Under the pieces are notes generated by a model that was not told the origin of the DNA, made no database searches, and saw nothing but the letters and a program-made list of their open reading frames with translations. From positions 1,036,378 through 1,100,377 of the forward strand of contig CM025850.1 in NCBI GenBank assembly GCA_003952965.2: 64,000 nucleotides of DNA, in the 5' to 3' direction. This stretch comes from Morella rubra (Eukaryota; Streptophyta; Magnoliopsida; Fagales; Myricaceae). Each line of letters starts with the position of its first letter. Position 1 is the first letter of the stretch. Of this stretch, positions 48,301 to 59,238 are shown piece by piece. The position numbers and the translations under genes are program-made.

Positions 48301-48414
48301 TATTTTCTTCATTTGTAGCAACATCCGGAATCAAGACAAAGGGGTAGTACGCAGGGATTGCATTACTCAAGGCTCGTATTGGAGGAAAGCTGACTGTCCA
48401 TATCCCTGATGGAC
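45400..48414 (+). mobile_element. CACTA (En/Spm) transposase remnant with TNP2 and DUF4216 parts
   Basis: In order on the plus strand: KAFEDMLRHDVDIF (near 45800); LKFRHNLDVMHIENNICDNV then LGTLLNIDGKTKD (46020-46115), the best-known TNP2 signature; FTLTKDECKKCCEWLKGVK and DGYSSNISLCV (46190-46310); LLQRLLPAMIHGL; and EVHGKMKRFIKNRHG (46640). A DUF4216-type region follows (GVVVNGVRFYTVIRE, then HAGEDVDFYGKVVEIYTLRY, 47320-47560). Past 48070 comes a further piece ending GIALLKARIGGKLTVHIPDG, which recalls the En/Spm C-terminal domain and is cut by the assembly gap. There are many stops and frame changes, so it is dead. Terminal CACTA repeats were not located on either side. Confidence 0.8.
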
Positions 48415-49414
48415 NNNNNNNNNNNNNNNNNNNNNNNNNNNNNNNNNNNNNNNNNNNNNNNNNNNNNNNNNNNNNNNNNNNNNNNNNNNNNNNNNNNNNN
48501 NNNNNNNNNNNNNNNNNNNNNNNNNNNNNNNNNNNNNNNNNNNNNNNNNNNNNNNNNNNNNNNNNNNNNNNNNNNNNNNNNNNNNNNNNNNNNNNNNNNN
48601 NNNNNNNNNNNNNNNNNNNNNNNNNNNNNNNNNNNNNNNNNNNNNNNNNNNNNNNNNNNNNNNNNNNNNNNNNNNNNNNNNNNNNNNNNNNNNNNNNNNN
48701 NNNNNNNNNNNNNNNNNNNNNNNNNNNNNNNNNNNNNNNNNNNNNNNNNNNNNNNNNNNNNNNNNNNNNNNNNNNNNNNNNNNNNNNNNNNNNNNNNNNN
48801 NNNNNNNNNNNNNNNNNNNNNNNNNNNNNNNNNNNNNNNNNNNNNNNNNNNNNNNNNNNNNNNNNNNNNNNNNNNNNNNNNNNNNNNNNNNNNNNNNNNN
48901 NNNNNNNNNNNNNNNNNNNNNNNNNNNNNNNNNNNNNNNNNNNNNNNNNNNNNNNNNNNNNNNNNNNNNNNNNNNNNNNNNNNNNNNNNNNNNNNNNNNN
49001 NNNNNNNNNNNNNNNNNNNNNNNNNNNNNNNNNNNNNNNNNNNNNNNNNNNNNNNNNNNNNNNNNNNNNNNNNNNNNNNNNNNNNNNNNNNNNNNNNNNN
49101 NNNNNNNNNNNNNNNNNNNNNNNNNNNNNNNNNNNNNNNNNNNNNNNNNNNNNNNNNNNNNNNNNNNNNNNNNNNNNNNNNNNNNNNNNNNNNNNNNNNN
49201 NNNNNNNNNNNNNNNNNNNNNNNNNNNNNNNNNNNNNNNNNNNNNNNNNNNNNNNNNNNNNNNNNNNNNNNNNNNNNNNNNNNNNNNNNNNNNNNNNNNN
49301 NNNNNNNNNNNNNNNNNNNNNNNNNNNNNNNNNNNNNNNNNNNNNNNNNNNNNNNNNNNNNNNNNNNNNNNNNNNNNNNNNNNNNNNNNNNNNNNNNNNN
49401 NNNNNNNNNNNNNN
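48415..49414. other. assembly gap, exactly 1000 N
   Basis: A run of 1000 undetermined bases, a conventional placeholder length, so the true size is unknown. It follows CACTA-like sequence, which suggests the repeat caused the assembly to break. Confidence 0.98.
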
Positions 49415-51520
49415 GCATGGTCATCAACGTCAATTCTAATCCTTCGAGTTCCGGAAACTCAGAGCACATTATCATGCTCCTATGTAACGGAATAAAGTTC
49501 CATATATACTCTCTACTGCAACTGTTTCTACCCAATGAAGATGGTTTCACGCATAACTAAAAGGACCCGAGAGTCACTGTATAGTAATCCTTCCCCTCCA
49601 CCCCATATCAGTCCTCCATGGGCGACAGAATCCCCTGCATTGCTACTCTGCGAAACAATTAAAGGTTATTGCTAAGTGTATTCTCACTATCTGGTTGCGC
49701 CTATTGAAGTCTCATTGTCATTGGATCTACATTGAGTTACACTTAGTTCACCGAGCCAACACAGAATTCTGAAGAAATATGCGTATTTCCCTAAGCTCTC
49801 ATTACGCATCGCAGAAAAACCTCTGATCTGTCAAAAGGAAATACAATGTTCTTCGTATCCTGATCCTTTCATTGAGTTATTCAACATCATCAGCCAAAGC
49901 CCCTCTCAGTTCTCAGCACATGTCTCTAGAGAAGGAAGAACATCCTTGTTTTGCTATGAAACTCATGTGCTGCTTCCTCTCCTGACGATTAGGCTTTGTT
50001 GGTTTCCACTTAAAGAGGGGGGTTAAGGAGACGGACAAAAAGTTTCATGCATCACTTGATTTGCCTGCTATTCCGTCTTCCTTTAGCTATCGTGGAAGGA
50101 AAAAGTGCACTACTTTAAGTAATAAGAAAGCAAAGCTGATGCACGAAACGGCCATGATAATGATCGAAAATATAAATATTTACATGGAAAATGGCTACAC
50201 AGCTCTATTAAATTGAAAAACAATATACGGAATTGAAGGAGTTTTGACCATGCGGTTGAATGCTGGTGCAATCGTGACAACTTTTCCAGCTGGAGAATTA
50301 CCTTTCAAAGATTTTGTCTTTGTCAAAAAATCATTTGTTTTAAGTCCTCTCAGCTTTCAACGCCACGTGGTGGGGCTCATGGCTGGTACACACCCCCATT
50401 CCCTCAGCCTTCATCTTCACGCGTTTAGTAGTGCTGTCGAGAAAAGCGAAGGAAATGGGTCAGCTTTTCTTTTTCTCTATGGGTTTCATTACGATGCGTT
50501 TTGCTCTTTCACCACCAAACACGCAAAAAGTGGAAAAAAAAAGAGCAATTGAAGGCGGGATTGGCGTTCTAATTTTTGGGTCGGACTGTCATTCATTCAT
50601 CCACGTCAGCAGCCAGTGGGACAAAAGCAGTGTACTACTGCGCACGAGACACGTCAATTTACAATATTAGTAGTGTCATTGTTGTTGTCGTTATTGCCAT
50701 CATCTTCCCTTGTCGGTCATTGGAAATGAAACAAAGAGCAGAGGAATTTCAATTTTCAGGTTTCAAAAGTTTCTAGACACAAATAAAGCCAAAGCAGAAG
50801 GCTGAAGACTGTATTTTTACCTTTGTCTTCACATATTGGTCTTTGGGATGGATCCAGGTGACAGAGTATATTGAGCAGAGTTATCTTGTTTGATCCAAGC
50901 CGATCATCATGGGATTATTGATTTAAGACGCTGCCATCACAAAGTTGAGAGAGAGATCTTCCCAAAAGTTAAGTTCCTTTTAGCAATCTACTGGATTGAA
51001 CCTGAAAACTTATTCAATGCCATGAAAACTGAAATGCACAACGACCCATTGGCAGTGTAAACGATTTCACATTTGTGAAGAATCAGCAATAGCACTTGTT
51101 AAAGTTGCTCATTCTCGAAATCTCAACTTCTCCACTAGTATGATACAGGGTCACTTCATCTTTTTGACGGGGAACATATAATCCACACCATTCCGGGCTT
51201 TCTAAATAGAGGAAAATAATTCTCCCATAGTTGTTCAAAGTCTAGTTTATTTTTGTACTATCATCTTACTATTAATCCAAATCCAGGGCAAATGCAGCTT
51301 AGATACAAGGTAAAGCTCTAAAATGCCACTTTAATAATTCCTCTTTCACCTTCTCCTACAGGCAAAAGTCGATTACATTGGTAATCAATGAGAGCGCCAA
51401 CCACCAATTTAGAACTTATAGAATGAGATTGCATACATCACTGTGACTTGAAAGCTACAACTACAGCTGTGCCATAAATTCCATCCTGAGAATGAAGAGC
51501 CAGAATGGAATTCAGGTGCA
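49415..51520. other. intergenic / 3' flank of KDTA, no gene assembled
   Basis: Short frames on both strands next to the gap (about 45 codons each) match no family that I know. 49580-49640 is less AT-rich and reads GDSVAHGGLIWGGGEG on the minus strand, possibly an exon whose partner lies in the gap. 50240-50680 has overlapping frames without motifs. 50800-51500 is probably downstream untranslated sequence of the minus-strand KDTA gene. Confidence 0.35.
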
Positions 51521-54500
51521 CTACCTAGCACACCACTGCCGATTCGCCGAATACTTGTGGAATGCAACATCGTTCACCTTTACATTTACTTTCGTTGCAT
51601 ACCAGTCTTTATCTAATTTCGAACAAAGAGCCCGCTTGAAAATGTTCAAATTAAGTGCGTTCCAAACATTGGCAACAATACCACCGGACAGAGAGTGGTA
51701 TGTTTCTTTTGCAGCCATGCAACGTGCTTCCAGGACTTTAGGATCACTGAATAGTTCCTTCAGCGCTTTCTCAAGCTCTAATTTTCCAGAAACCTGCATG
51801 ATCACAGAAAAGGATATCAGCAAAATGTTTAATATAATTCCCAGAAGAAAAATTTAGAGAACAGTAATTTGTTGAAATTGGTTTAGAAGTCCTTAATATA
51901 ATCTCAGAGAACTTCAGTTAGGAATTCAGCAGGTAGAAGCCTTAACGGACTTAAAAAAAGAAAAGCCCCAACAGACAGCTTAAAATGTGCCTATGTTTAA
52001 GCCCCATGCAGTCCATATGGCCCAAAGTAACTGAATCCATTCACAGGAGATTCAAGAGCTTTCCAATAGTTGGTAAATTTTCTAAAGACTCAGAGACCAG
52101 TTGATAATAGCCAAGACAGCTGACATTTCTTTATGAATACCATAATTTCCATTTTTCACCAGACAGTTATCAACCAGTACTGGGAAAATATAAATAACGA
52201 CAATTGACTCCAGAAAGAGTTTAAAAAAACTGATCATTTCAAAATGCTCTCTACTGAATTTGAAGGATTAGAATGTAATCAAAAAGTGGATCTTCAAACC
52301 TGGAGTATAGACAGAGGATTTAACCGTTGCATTTCAAGTACCATGTGCGAGAAATGCCCAACATGCTGACCTGATATAACACAAGGAGAAAAGCTTTTAG
52401 AATGGCATTTAAAAATGACTATTAGTCCAATTAGGTGTAAGAGAACAAAAGCTCACCAGTCAAAACAGCACAGCCAGATGCAGCAGCTTCTGATATGTTA
52501 TGGCCAGCTAGGCCTGGGAAGAAAGAACCTCCAACTACAGCTATTGGTGTTAACCCATACAAGTGTCTTAACTCACCTACAAACAAGGTGGGAAGGATAG
52601 AGTGACCTTACGGGCCAAATGTTCTAAACTCTCAGCATAAAACGCTCACCCTTATGAGTTATGATGGTCATTTATGAATGGCCTAATAGAACTCTAAGTT
52701 CAGTATCAATTTGACTTTTATGGAAGCTTCAAATGTTGCCAGACATTGAAGAATGTCAACAGGCTCAACTAAATGTCTATATTGGCAAATGAAAAATGAA
52801 AGCTAAAGGACACAACTTTTCCAGGATGTGTGACAATAAAATCAAAACAGCAATCCTAAAGAAAATTGACGTGCATAGGGCATGCGGAGCTTTCACATTC
52901 ACTGGAGAGTGTTCTCAAGAGGAATAGCAGGCGCCAGTGAAATAGTGTCTAAATTATCAAGAATGGATAGAATGCAAAATGTGCAGAAGAATAGAACTCC
53001 ATAAATTAATAACCTCATTACCATGCATCCCGTATTACAATAAATATATCCTTTAATAACTAGTCAAGGATTCAAGGTTATCTTTGTAAGTGCATGGCAT
53101 TTGCATCATGAACTCCAACAATTTAGCCTCGACGCAGGCAATAAATATAAGAGAAAAGGAAGTAAAAGGAATACCTAATGTGTCCACGACATATATATTT
53201 GTTCTTGCCTCGAGCTTTTCATATAGAGACCTCAATGCTACACTTTGCCCTTCTTTCTGCAATTCCTGCACTATTTGAGACAAAAGCAATTTAAAACAGA
53301 AAATACTCCCACGATTTTTGAAGGTTCAACCTCTGACATGTTGAATCATGCTGAAGGGATGCACTAGATATTAACTTAATCAGAAACCAGAGAACTTCCT
53401 TTTTTCAAAACTAACTTGTACACTGTTCTGTAGTTAATGGAAAAATTGCCGTATAGGTTATTTGTCTTTCCAGTTCTTTCCAGTGACGACCAATCATACG
53501 GGATTAATTTTTCCCCAGATCATTTTGAAATGTAATCATAAAACTCGAGTATCTGGTTTAGAAACACCATCCAACACTCATTGAGAAAAGGTCACTGAGA
53601 ACCCATGCATGACTGCATGAAATGTGAAACATCGCAACACACACACATGAAAAAGGAAGGGATTAGAAAGAGTTGAAGTATAATCCTACTAGATCAATGT
53701 CATACCTGAGCAATTTCTACTCCATGTCTTGGATCTCGAGGTGCAAGTATAGTGACCATCTCTGGATGCATTCTGCTGAGCACTCTATGAATTCCTAGCA
53801 TTACTGCAGAGCACGTTTGTGAGCACTTCACTCTTCAGTTGTACAAAAAAGTAAAGAAGACATAAAGTAGCGAAAGAGAAGCAAACCAAAACTGCAAGAA
53901 CATGCTCCTAAATACACTAAAAATTTACTATTAAGGCCCAGAACAAGTAACGGAATCCCTAAACAAAAAGAAGCCATGATAATAACATTCGATAACATCC
54001 TTGTTGGTTGATCAGTTCTTCATGCAAAATTGACCCAGGAGACACGGAAGCAAGAGATATACTATAACAAATTAAGACCACAAAGTCAAGAAAACTAGCA
54101 GGTTATGCAGATCAAACAGACAAAAAGGAATAGTTTTCATTACTAGGATGAAGCCACCATTGGTACTATCAAAATTCCTAGTACACCAATTCTTTTGCTT
54201 TCAATATTTTTACTCCTAGTATCAGGCTTTTAGTCAATATTTGCAAAACAGCAAGTGTGGCTAATGTGGGAAGATAATATGATATCTTTAGGTGAGATTT
54301 TTGCATAAACTTCTGTCTCAATTTAGCAATGATGAACAAACAAGAATATGGTATAAAAGTGGAAAGAAATCAGTGGGAACTGACTTTCTTCTTCACCCCG
54401 ATGTATGGAAGAAGCCATCCAAACCTGCCTGTGAGCTAGCTGTAACTTCAGATCTTCTATACTTCTCAACTCTTCCTCGGAAACATCAAAATCTTCTATC

Positions 54501-55954
54501 ACTGAATGGAAGTAACAACCAATTAGAATAGATTAGCTCCATCTTTTTCTATCCTCAAAGTACCAAAAGTTGATAAAAGGGATTTACAATTTGATAGCAA
54601 CTAAGTCATCAAAAGCAGCACAATAAATTATAGTCAGACAAGAGTCGATGCACTGTGTCGGGAAAAATAATTGTTTGTTTCCATTATAAATCATTTATGT
54701 AAATCAACATTAAACATATAGTAAAAGGATTTGTGCTCCAATTGCCAGTCATACCATACTTCAAGTCACCAGAAAAGTTGATGATGTAAGGAGGGGCTTG
54801 TAGTAGTTGAAAGTTGATTGCCTGCATGGTGCTCTGTGTCATAGAACAATATAAGTAGCAACACAAGGTAAATTACAGCCAACAACATTATGTAAATAAC
54901 AGACTATGCGTACCAATGGAACAATCAAAGAGAATTTTGAAAGCATCAATGAAATTAGCGGACGAAGCAGTGGTCCAGAGAAAAGCTTAAAGGATTTCCG
55001 AGACATCCGGCCATTTAACAACGCCAACAATATCTGTAAAGATAGTGCAAGCATATAAGCCATTGGAATCAATAACATTGCCTAATGTGTATTCCCACAC
55101 ATGGATGCGTGTGTATACAGATATCATGAAGCAACTTACACCATTTTCAGAAGCAGCCATAATAAGATTTGGCCACAACTCACTCTCTATCAATATGATT
55201 GCATTCGGCTTCCAATAGTCAAGGAAAGAACCCACAGCAGTTGGAGTATCAACCGGCGCAAACTGGTCCAACCAGAACGATTAAAGCACATTAAGCACAA
55301 ATGCTGCGGTCGATTTTCGAACAAAGTAAAAAGAACAGGTAATGCATCAAATTTCGCTCATTACTTGATATATGACACCGCTTGGAAGCCGCTTACTTAT
55401 TACATGGCTGCAGCAAACAACATAGATACAATTTTCTTTCGAACTTAGAATAGAAATTTGAGATATGAGCTTTTCAAGAACCGCAGCATTTTTTTATATT
55501 TGCATTTATTACGTAAAGTTTCTTTCTTACAATGCAGACAATGTGGTGGTGGTCATCAAAATGTTCAAATCGGGACTTTGCTTTATGCATTGTTTGATTA
55601 CAGGAATCGCCGTCATTCCTTCACCTGGAATTTTCAAAAATTATAACGGAACATATTAACGGAATTACTAGATCAATTAATAAAACAAACATTATAGTGC
55701 TTCATCCCGCTGCTGAGAAAATTAAAAGAACAAAAAAAGCGAACATGCGCACCTAGAGAAACGGCGTGGAACCAGAGGAGAGGGCCTGGGGGGCGAGGGA
55801 GAGAGGGACGGCCGAGACGCTCGGTCCAGCGGTGAGGGTGTTCGCGGCCTCGGAGCCGGCGATATTGCAGGTGAAGTTTCACCACCGGCGACACACTGTA
55901 ACTCAGCGCCCTGTATATCCTGTACACCAGCTTCCCCTCTGTAGTTGCCGCCAT
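51521..55954 (-). CDS. KDTA: KDTA, plant Kdo (3-deoxy-D-manno-octulosonate) transferase
   Basis: Twelve minus-strand exons join in phase: 55753-55954, 55531-55624, 55365-55407, 55140-55262, 54914-55033, 54755-54833, 54385-54495, 53706-53803, 53175-53265, 52457-52576, 52300-52370 and 51521-51793. The product is 474 aa, a little longer than the Arabidopsis protein (about 447). It is the plant counterpart of bacterial WaaA/KdtA (GT30), which adds Kdo from CMP-Kdo to lipid A precursors. The N-terminal half has WFHAVSLGEGMTAIPVI (Glu69 corresponds to the catalytic base), TTTTLSAFHVI and IESELWPNLI (139-148). The C-terminal half has MVTILAPRDPRHGVEIAQEL and VVGGSFFPGLAGHNISEA (334-351), the CMP-Kdo-binding region. 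In Arabidopsis the protein is mitochondrial; the N-terminus here (MAATTEGKLVYRIYRALSYS) is basic and amphipathic enough to agree. It is intact, with all introns GT-AG. Confidence 0.95.
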
Positions 55955-57457
55955 TTTCTCCTCAAGTCTCAGTTCCCCAATTACCACACGAGTTTTCTTT
56001 GACTGACAGTTTCTCTTCTCATTCTCTGAAGGTTAACTGTTTTGGAAGTAGAATCTGCGCTGTCTTTGCTTTAATTTGAGATCTGGTGGGCTAGGTGGAT
56101 CAAGTCGTGAAGCTGCGAGAACGGTCCAGTACGGCACTTAGAGCCGAGCGCATCAGAGCCCATCATATATCATGGGCCCCAATTGTCTCCAAACTCACCT
56201 TCGTCGCCCGATTTTGTGGACTATGGGGCCTCACCCATGATGATGACGGTGGAGATAGGCGCTGCTCGGTATAACTAAGTTAAAATTGAACGAGTTTAAT
56301 ATCGAAGTATTTTAGTAGTTTAATTAAAAAAAATTTTAACTTTGAATAGAAATTGTGACACAAATTTGGATCGCTATTTCATAATATGTTTTGGGCTTCT
56401 CTTATGAAAACGCTTTGTTCATATATGATTGAATCTTGTGAGAAGATTATAAATAGTAAACTCGAAACACGTGTAATATCGATTTAAGATGGAAAATTTG
56501 ACCTAGCATTAAGCTATGAATTTGGCATCATAAAGTCATAAACTATCATCCAAACTAATCACATAATCCTAATTTAAACTCATATTATTAGCTGGCTATC
56601 TGTACTAAAATTGTTTGGACCACCACGCAAGGTCACTGCTGAGCAAAGCGCGGCACACTGACTTTAATCTCTCAAACGATAATTAAGAAACTAATTATAT
56701 CAAAAAGTCAAGCTCGAATGAAGCGCAATCCCCGCGGGTTCAATCAGGTGAAACGATCCAAAAACTATAGCCATAAACTAATGTGATGCAATTTGATTGA
56801 TGATGATCACCATGGAAGAGGACGCTTCTTTAGCTCAACTTGTGTCTAAATTCCAATGAAAGCAAAAATATCATTAAACAAACGTAATAATTAGGACAAA
56901 GATCATGCACAGGATGTAGTAGCTAATCACGCAATTGTAAAAAGGATCTTGCAAAATCAGGACCTCGAAGTATGTCAATTGTCTCGTGCAGAGAATATAT
57001 TCATAGAACTCAAATATTATATTTCCTATATAATTGATGTCCCGCACAGTTGATGATGCAATTCCAATATATAATTACACAAATATATTATCAAGTGCAC
57101 TCAAATTTTTGTTTCCTACCAAAGATGAGAAAGAAGATATATTAGTTTTGTTCTACATTCAACATGGTCCCCCCGCTAGTACTCCCTAATCCCTACGCAT
57201 TCACCTAATTAGCTCTCTAACAATATGTATTTTATGTTGAATTTGGCAAAAATACAAATCGTGCACGTAGCCTTGGGGACCAGCCACCGATGGTCTCTTC
57301 CAATTGGAATCTTGCCTCAACCCTAATATCCGACACCAAGATACGAATAGTGTTTCCTATTTGCGTGTCTGGTTTTAAATTTGCTAAAGGGCTTAAACAT
57401 GATAGTAACAAGACAGCATGAAACAATTCAAAATCTTATCCGCTGATAATATATCAA
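55955..57457. other. intergenic region upstream of KDTA, no gene
   Basis: The first 250 bases are less AT-rich and are probably the KDTA leader and promoter (minus strand); I see no clear TATA box. The rest is AT-rich. A 64-codon minus frame at 57232-57426 has no motif and is not called. Confidence 0.4.
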
Positions 57458-58370
57458 CACTACAATAAATTTGACATTTTGTCATGGTACTTTTTGGCAC
57501 GTCGAAAAACCGTCCCTAAAAGTGAGCTTTTGGGACTCCACCCCTCGAACAGTGTGTTTGGTTGTAAAATTTTATTAAAATTTTGTTTTGGTGTTAAAAA
57601 AGAAGTGATATTAGAATTGGTGAATGAGTGATAAAAATAAAAGTAAAATTTTTAAGTGTGTTTATAAAAGTAATATTTTATTAAAATTTTGTTAAAATTG
57701 GGAATGGTCATTCGCACTGTATCCAAAACAATTTAGGTAGCGTTCGGTGGTGGAAATTTCCACTCCAAAAATTTCTACACTCATTAAAAAATTATAAAAT
57801 AATCAATCTCTCTTATTAATTTATTCTTTTTTATTACAATATTCATTTAAATCTTCTCTCTCTTCATTTTTTCATCAAATCTCATAAAATATATTTTTTT
57901 TTCACAAACCCCAAAACTCCCAAAATTTCTAACCCTCAAAATTTCTACTGCCAAACACCCCCTTAGTTTAGCATAGATTTTTTGTTTTTGGCACGACCAA
58001 CACCACAAGAAGTCTGAAGACACGACACGTTGTGGTGTGCCAAAAAGATAAACACGTTCGAATAATTAAATTATCGCCTAAACCGTGACACGTAATTAGC
58101 ACCGATATAAATGCAAACAAATACATGGGGTAGGCGTCATGCATTTATTGTCACGCTTTAAACACCGTTCGAATGACAAACGACGGTCACGAATAATCCG
58201 TTCTCGCATTCAAACTGTTGTTGTTGAACAGTCGCAAAGTTTTTTTGGTTTCGACGTATTACGTTCAAACGGTAATTGTCACGTTCGAACGACATCCCTG
58301 CCATTTTCGTTGCCCAATCAGATATTATCACATCAACAATTAGTGTTCGAACGGTAGCAGAAAAGTATGA
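57458..58370. mobile_element. possible non-autonomous CACTA-like element with subterminal repeats and nested MITEs
   Basis: It opens cactacaataaatttgac, the usual start of CACTA ends. At the far side (58040-58360) a 9-10 base word about cgttcgaacg recurs at least five times in both orientations, like CACTA subterminal repeats. The phrase tttttggcacg occurs on both flanks of the inserted DNA. The middle (57550-57965) is filled by AT-rich MITE-like DNA. A matching far terminus (tgtagtg) was not found, so the right end is unproven. Confidence 0.35.
57736..57965. mobile_element. MITE-like element with gtgtttggc-type inverted ends
   Basis: The left end, ggtagcgttcggtggtggaa, and the right end, complement of aagggggtgtttggcagtag, are imperfect inverted repeats of about 25 bases, both followed by aaattt. 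The interior is AT-rich and has no frame. It is about 230 bp. Confidence 0.55.
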
Positions 58371-59172
58371 GAACTAACCCGACATATTTGTGTGTGTGTG
58401 TGTTTTTTCCCAGTACTTCTCAAAGACCACAATTCTAGCCAAAAAAAAAAGGTGCCGCTAGATGCTACTAACTCGTGCTCTTATTATATATGGTTCGTTT
58501 TACACCCCCAAAAGCATATAGCCATATAGGTGTAACTACTACGTTAATATATTATCCCACAGTACTATTTACCCACACCAAAAAAAAAAAACACAATATT
58601 ATCATGAATCATTCTTCAAGTTATACCTAATTATAAATTAAGTCTGTGTACGTATATTAATGTCTATCCTATTATCCGGATCTGTACCTGTTGATAGTGT
58701 TATGCAAGTAGAAATGCCTTCATGAAATCGAAGAGTTGGGGAGAAAGAATATTTGGAAAAACAAATAGGAGAAAACAAAAATAGAGCCAATTATGTAGAT
58801 AGAATTGCTTGGGAAGGAATCCAAATATATATTTATCCGTCTTGTTTGTTTCCATATAAGATGCGATATTATTCCTGTTCATATATTCTAATTTTGTTTT
58901 TTTTCTTGGCAGTTGCACTGTTGCAATTCAAAATTGTAAATTTAGTACGGCGCTTATTAGCTTGCCGAGTACTGTTTTATTGATCGAAGATAAACGGAAT
59001 AAAAAAAGAAACCTCAAGTCAGCCGGCGTGTCCTCCTTGAATATAAATATAGATTCCTTCAAATTAAGGACGATCTGTCTTTTCTTTTGGATGTAAGTGA
59101 AAGACGTACTGTTTTATACACAAATTAAACCGAAAGATTTGTCACGTAACTTGGAACTAGGCAGAGTTAAAC
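58371..59172. other. intergenic, upstream of the first P450 copy
   Basis: It contains a short (GT)n tract at 58389-58404 and A-runs. A plus frame at 58753-58983 has no motif. The last 150 bases are the presumed P450 promoter. Confidence 0.4.
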
Positions 59173-59186
59173 TGCTATAAAGACCG
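59168..59186 (+). promoter_or_regulatory. TATA box of P450 copy 1
   Basis: ttaaactgctataaagaccg lies about 60 bases before the ATG at 59239. The same block, aaactgctataaagnccg, precedes copy 2, showing that the core promoter was duplicated with the gene. Confidence 0.7.
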
Positions 59187-59238
59187 ACCAGAAGCTGAGA
59201 GAGTTGTGAAAACATACTGAAAAACCAAACCAAACAAC

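Noticed and set aside
48363-49560. Open frames of 383-395 codons on both strands
   Set aside because: They consist almost wholly of the 1000-N gap read as unknown residues. Only about 45-50 real codons flank it and they match nothing.
50244-50776. Three overlapping plus frames of 66-102 codons
   Set aside because: Different frames overlap, no domain or signal is present, and the region lies in the 3' flank of KDTA.
58753-58983. 76-codon plus frame with a hydrophobic stretch
   Set aside because: No start context, no continuation and no homology that I can recall; it lies in the P450 upstream region.
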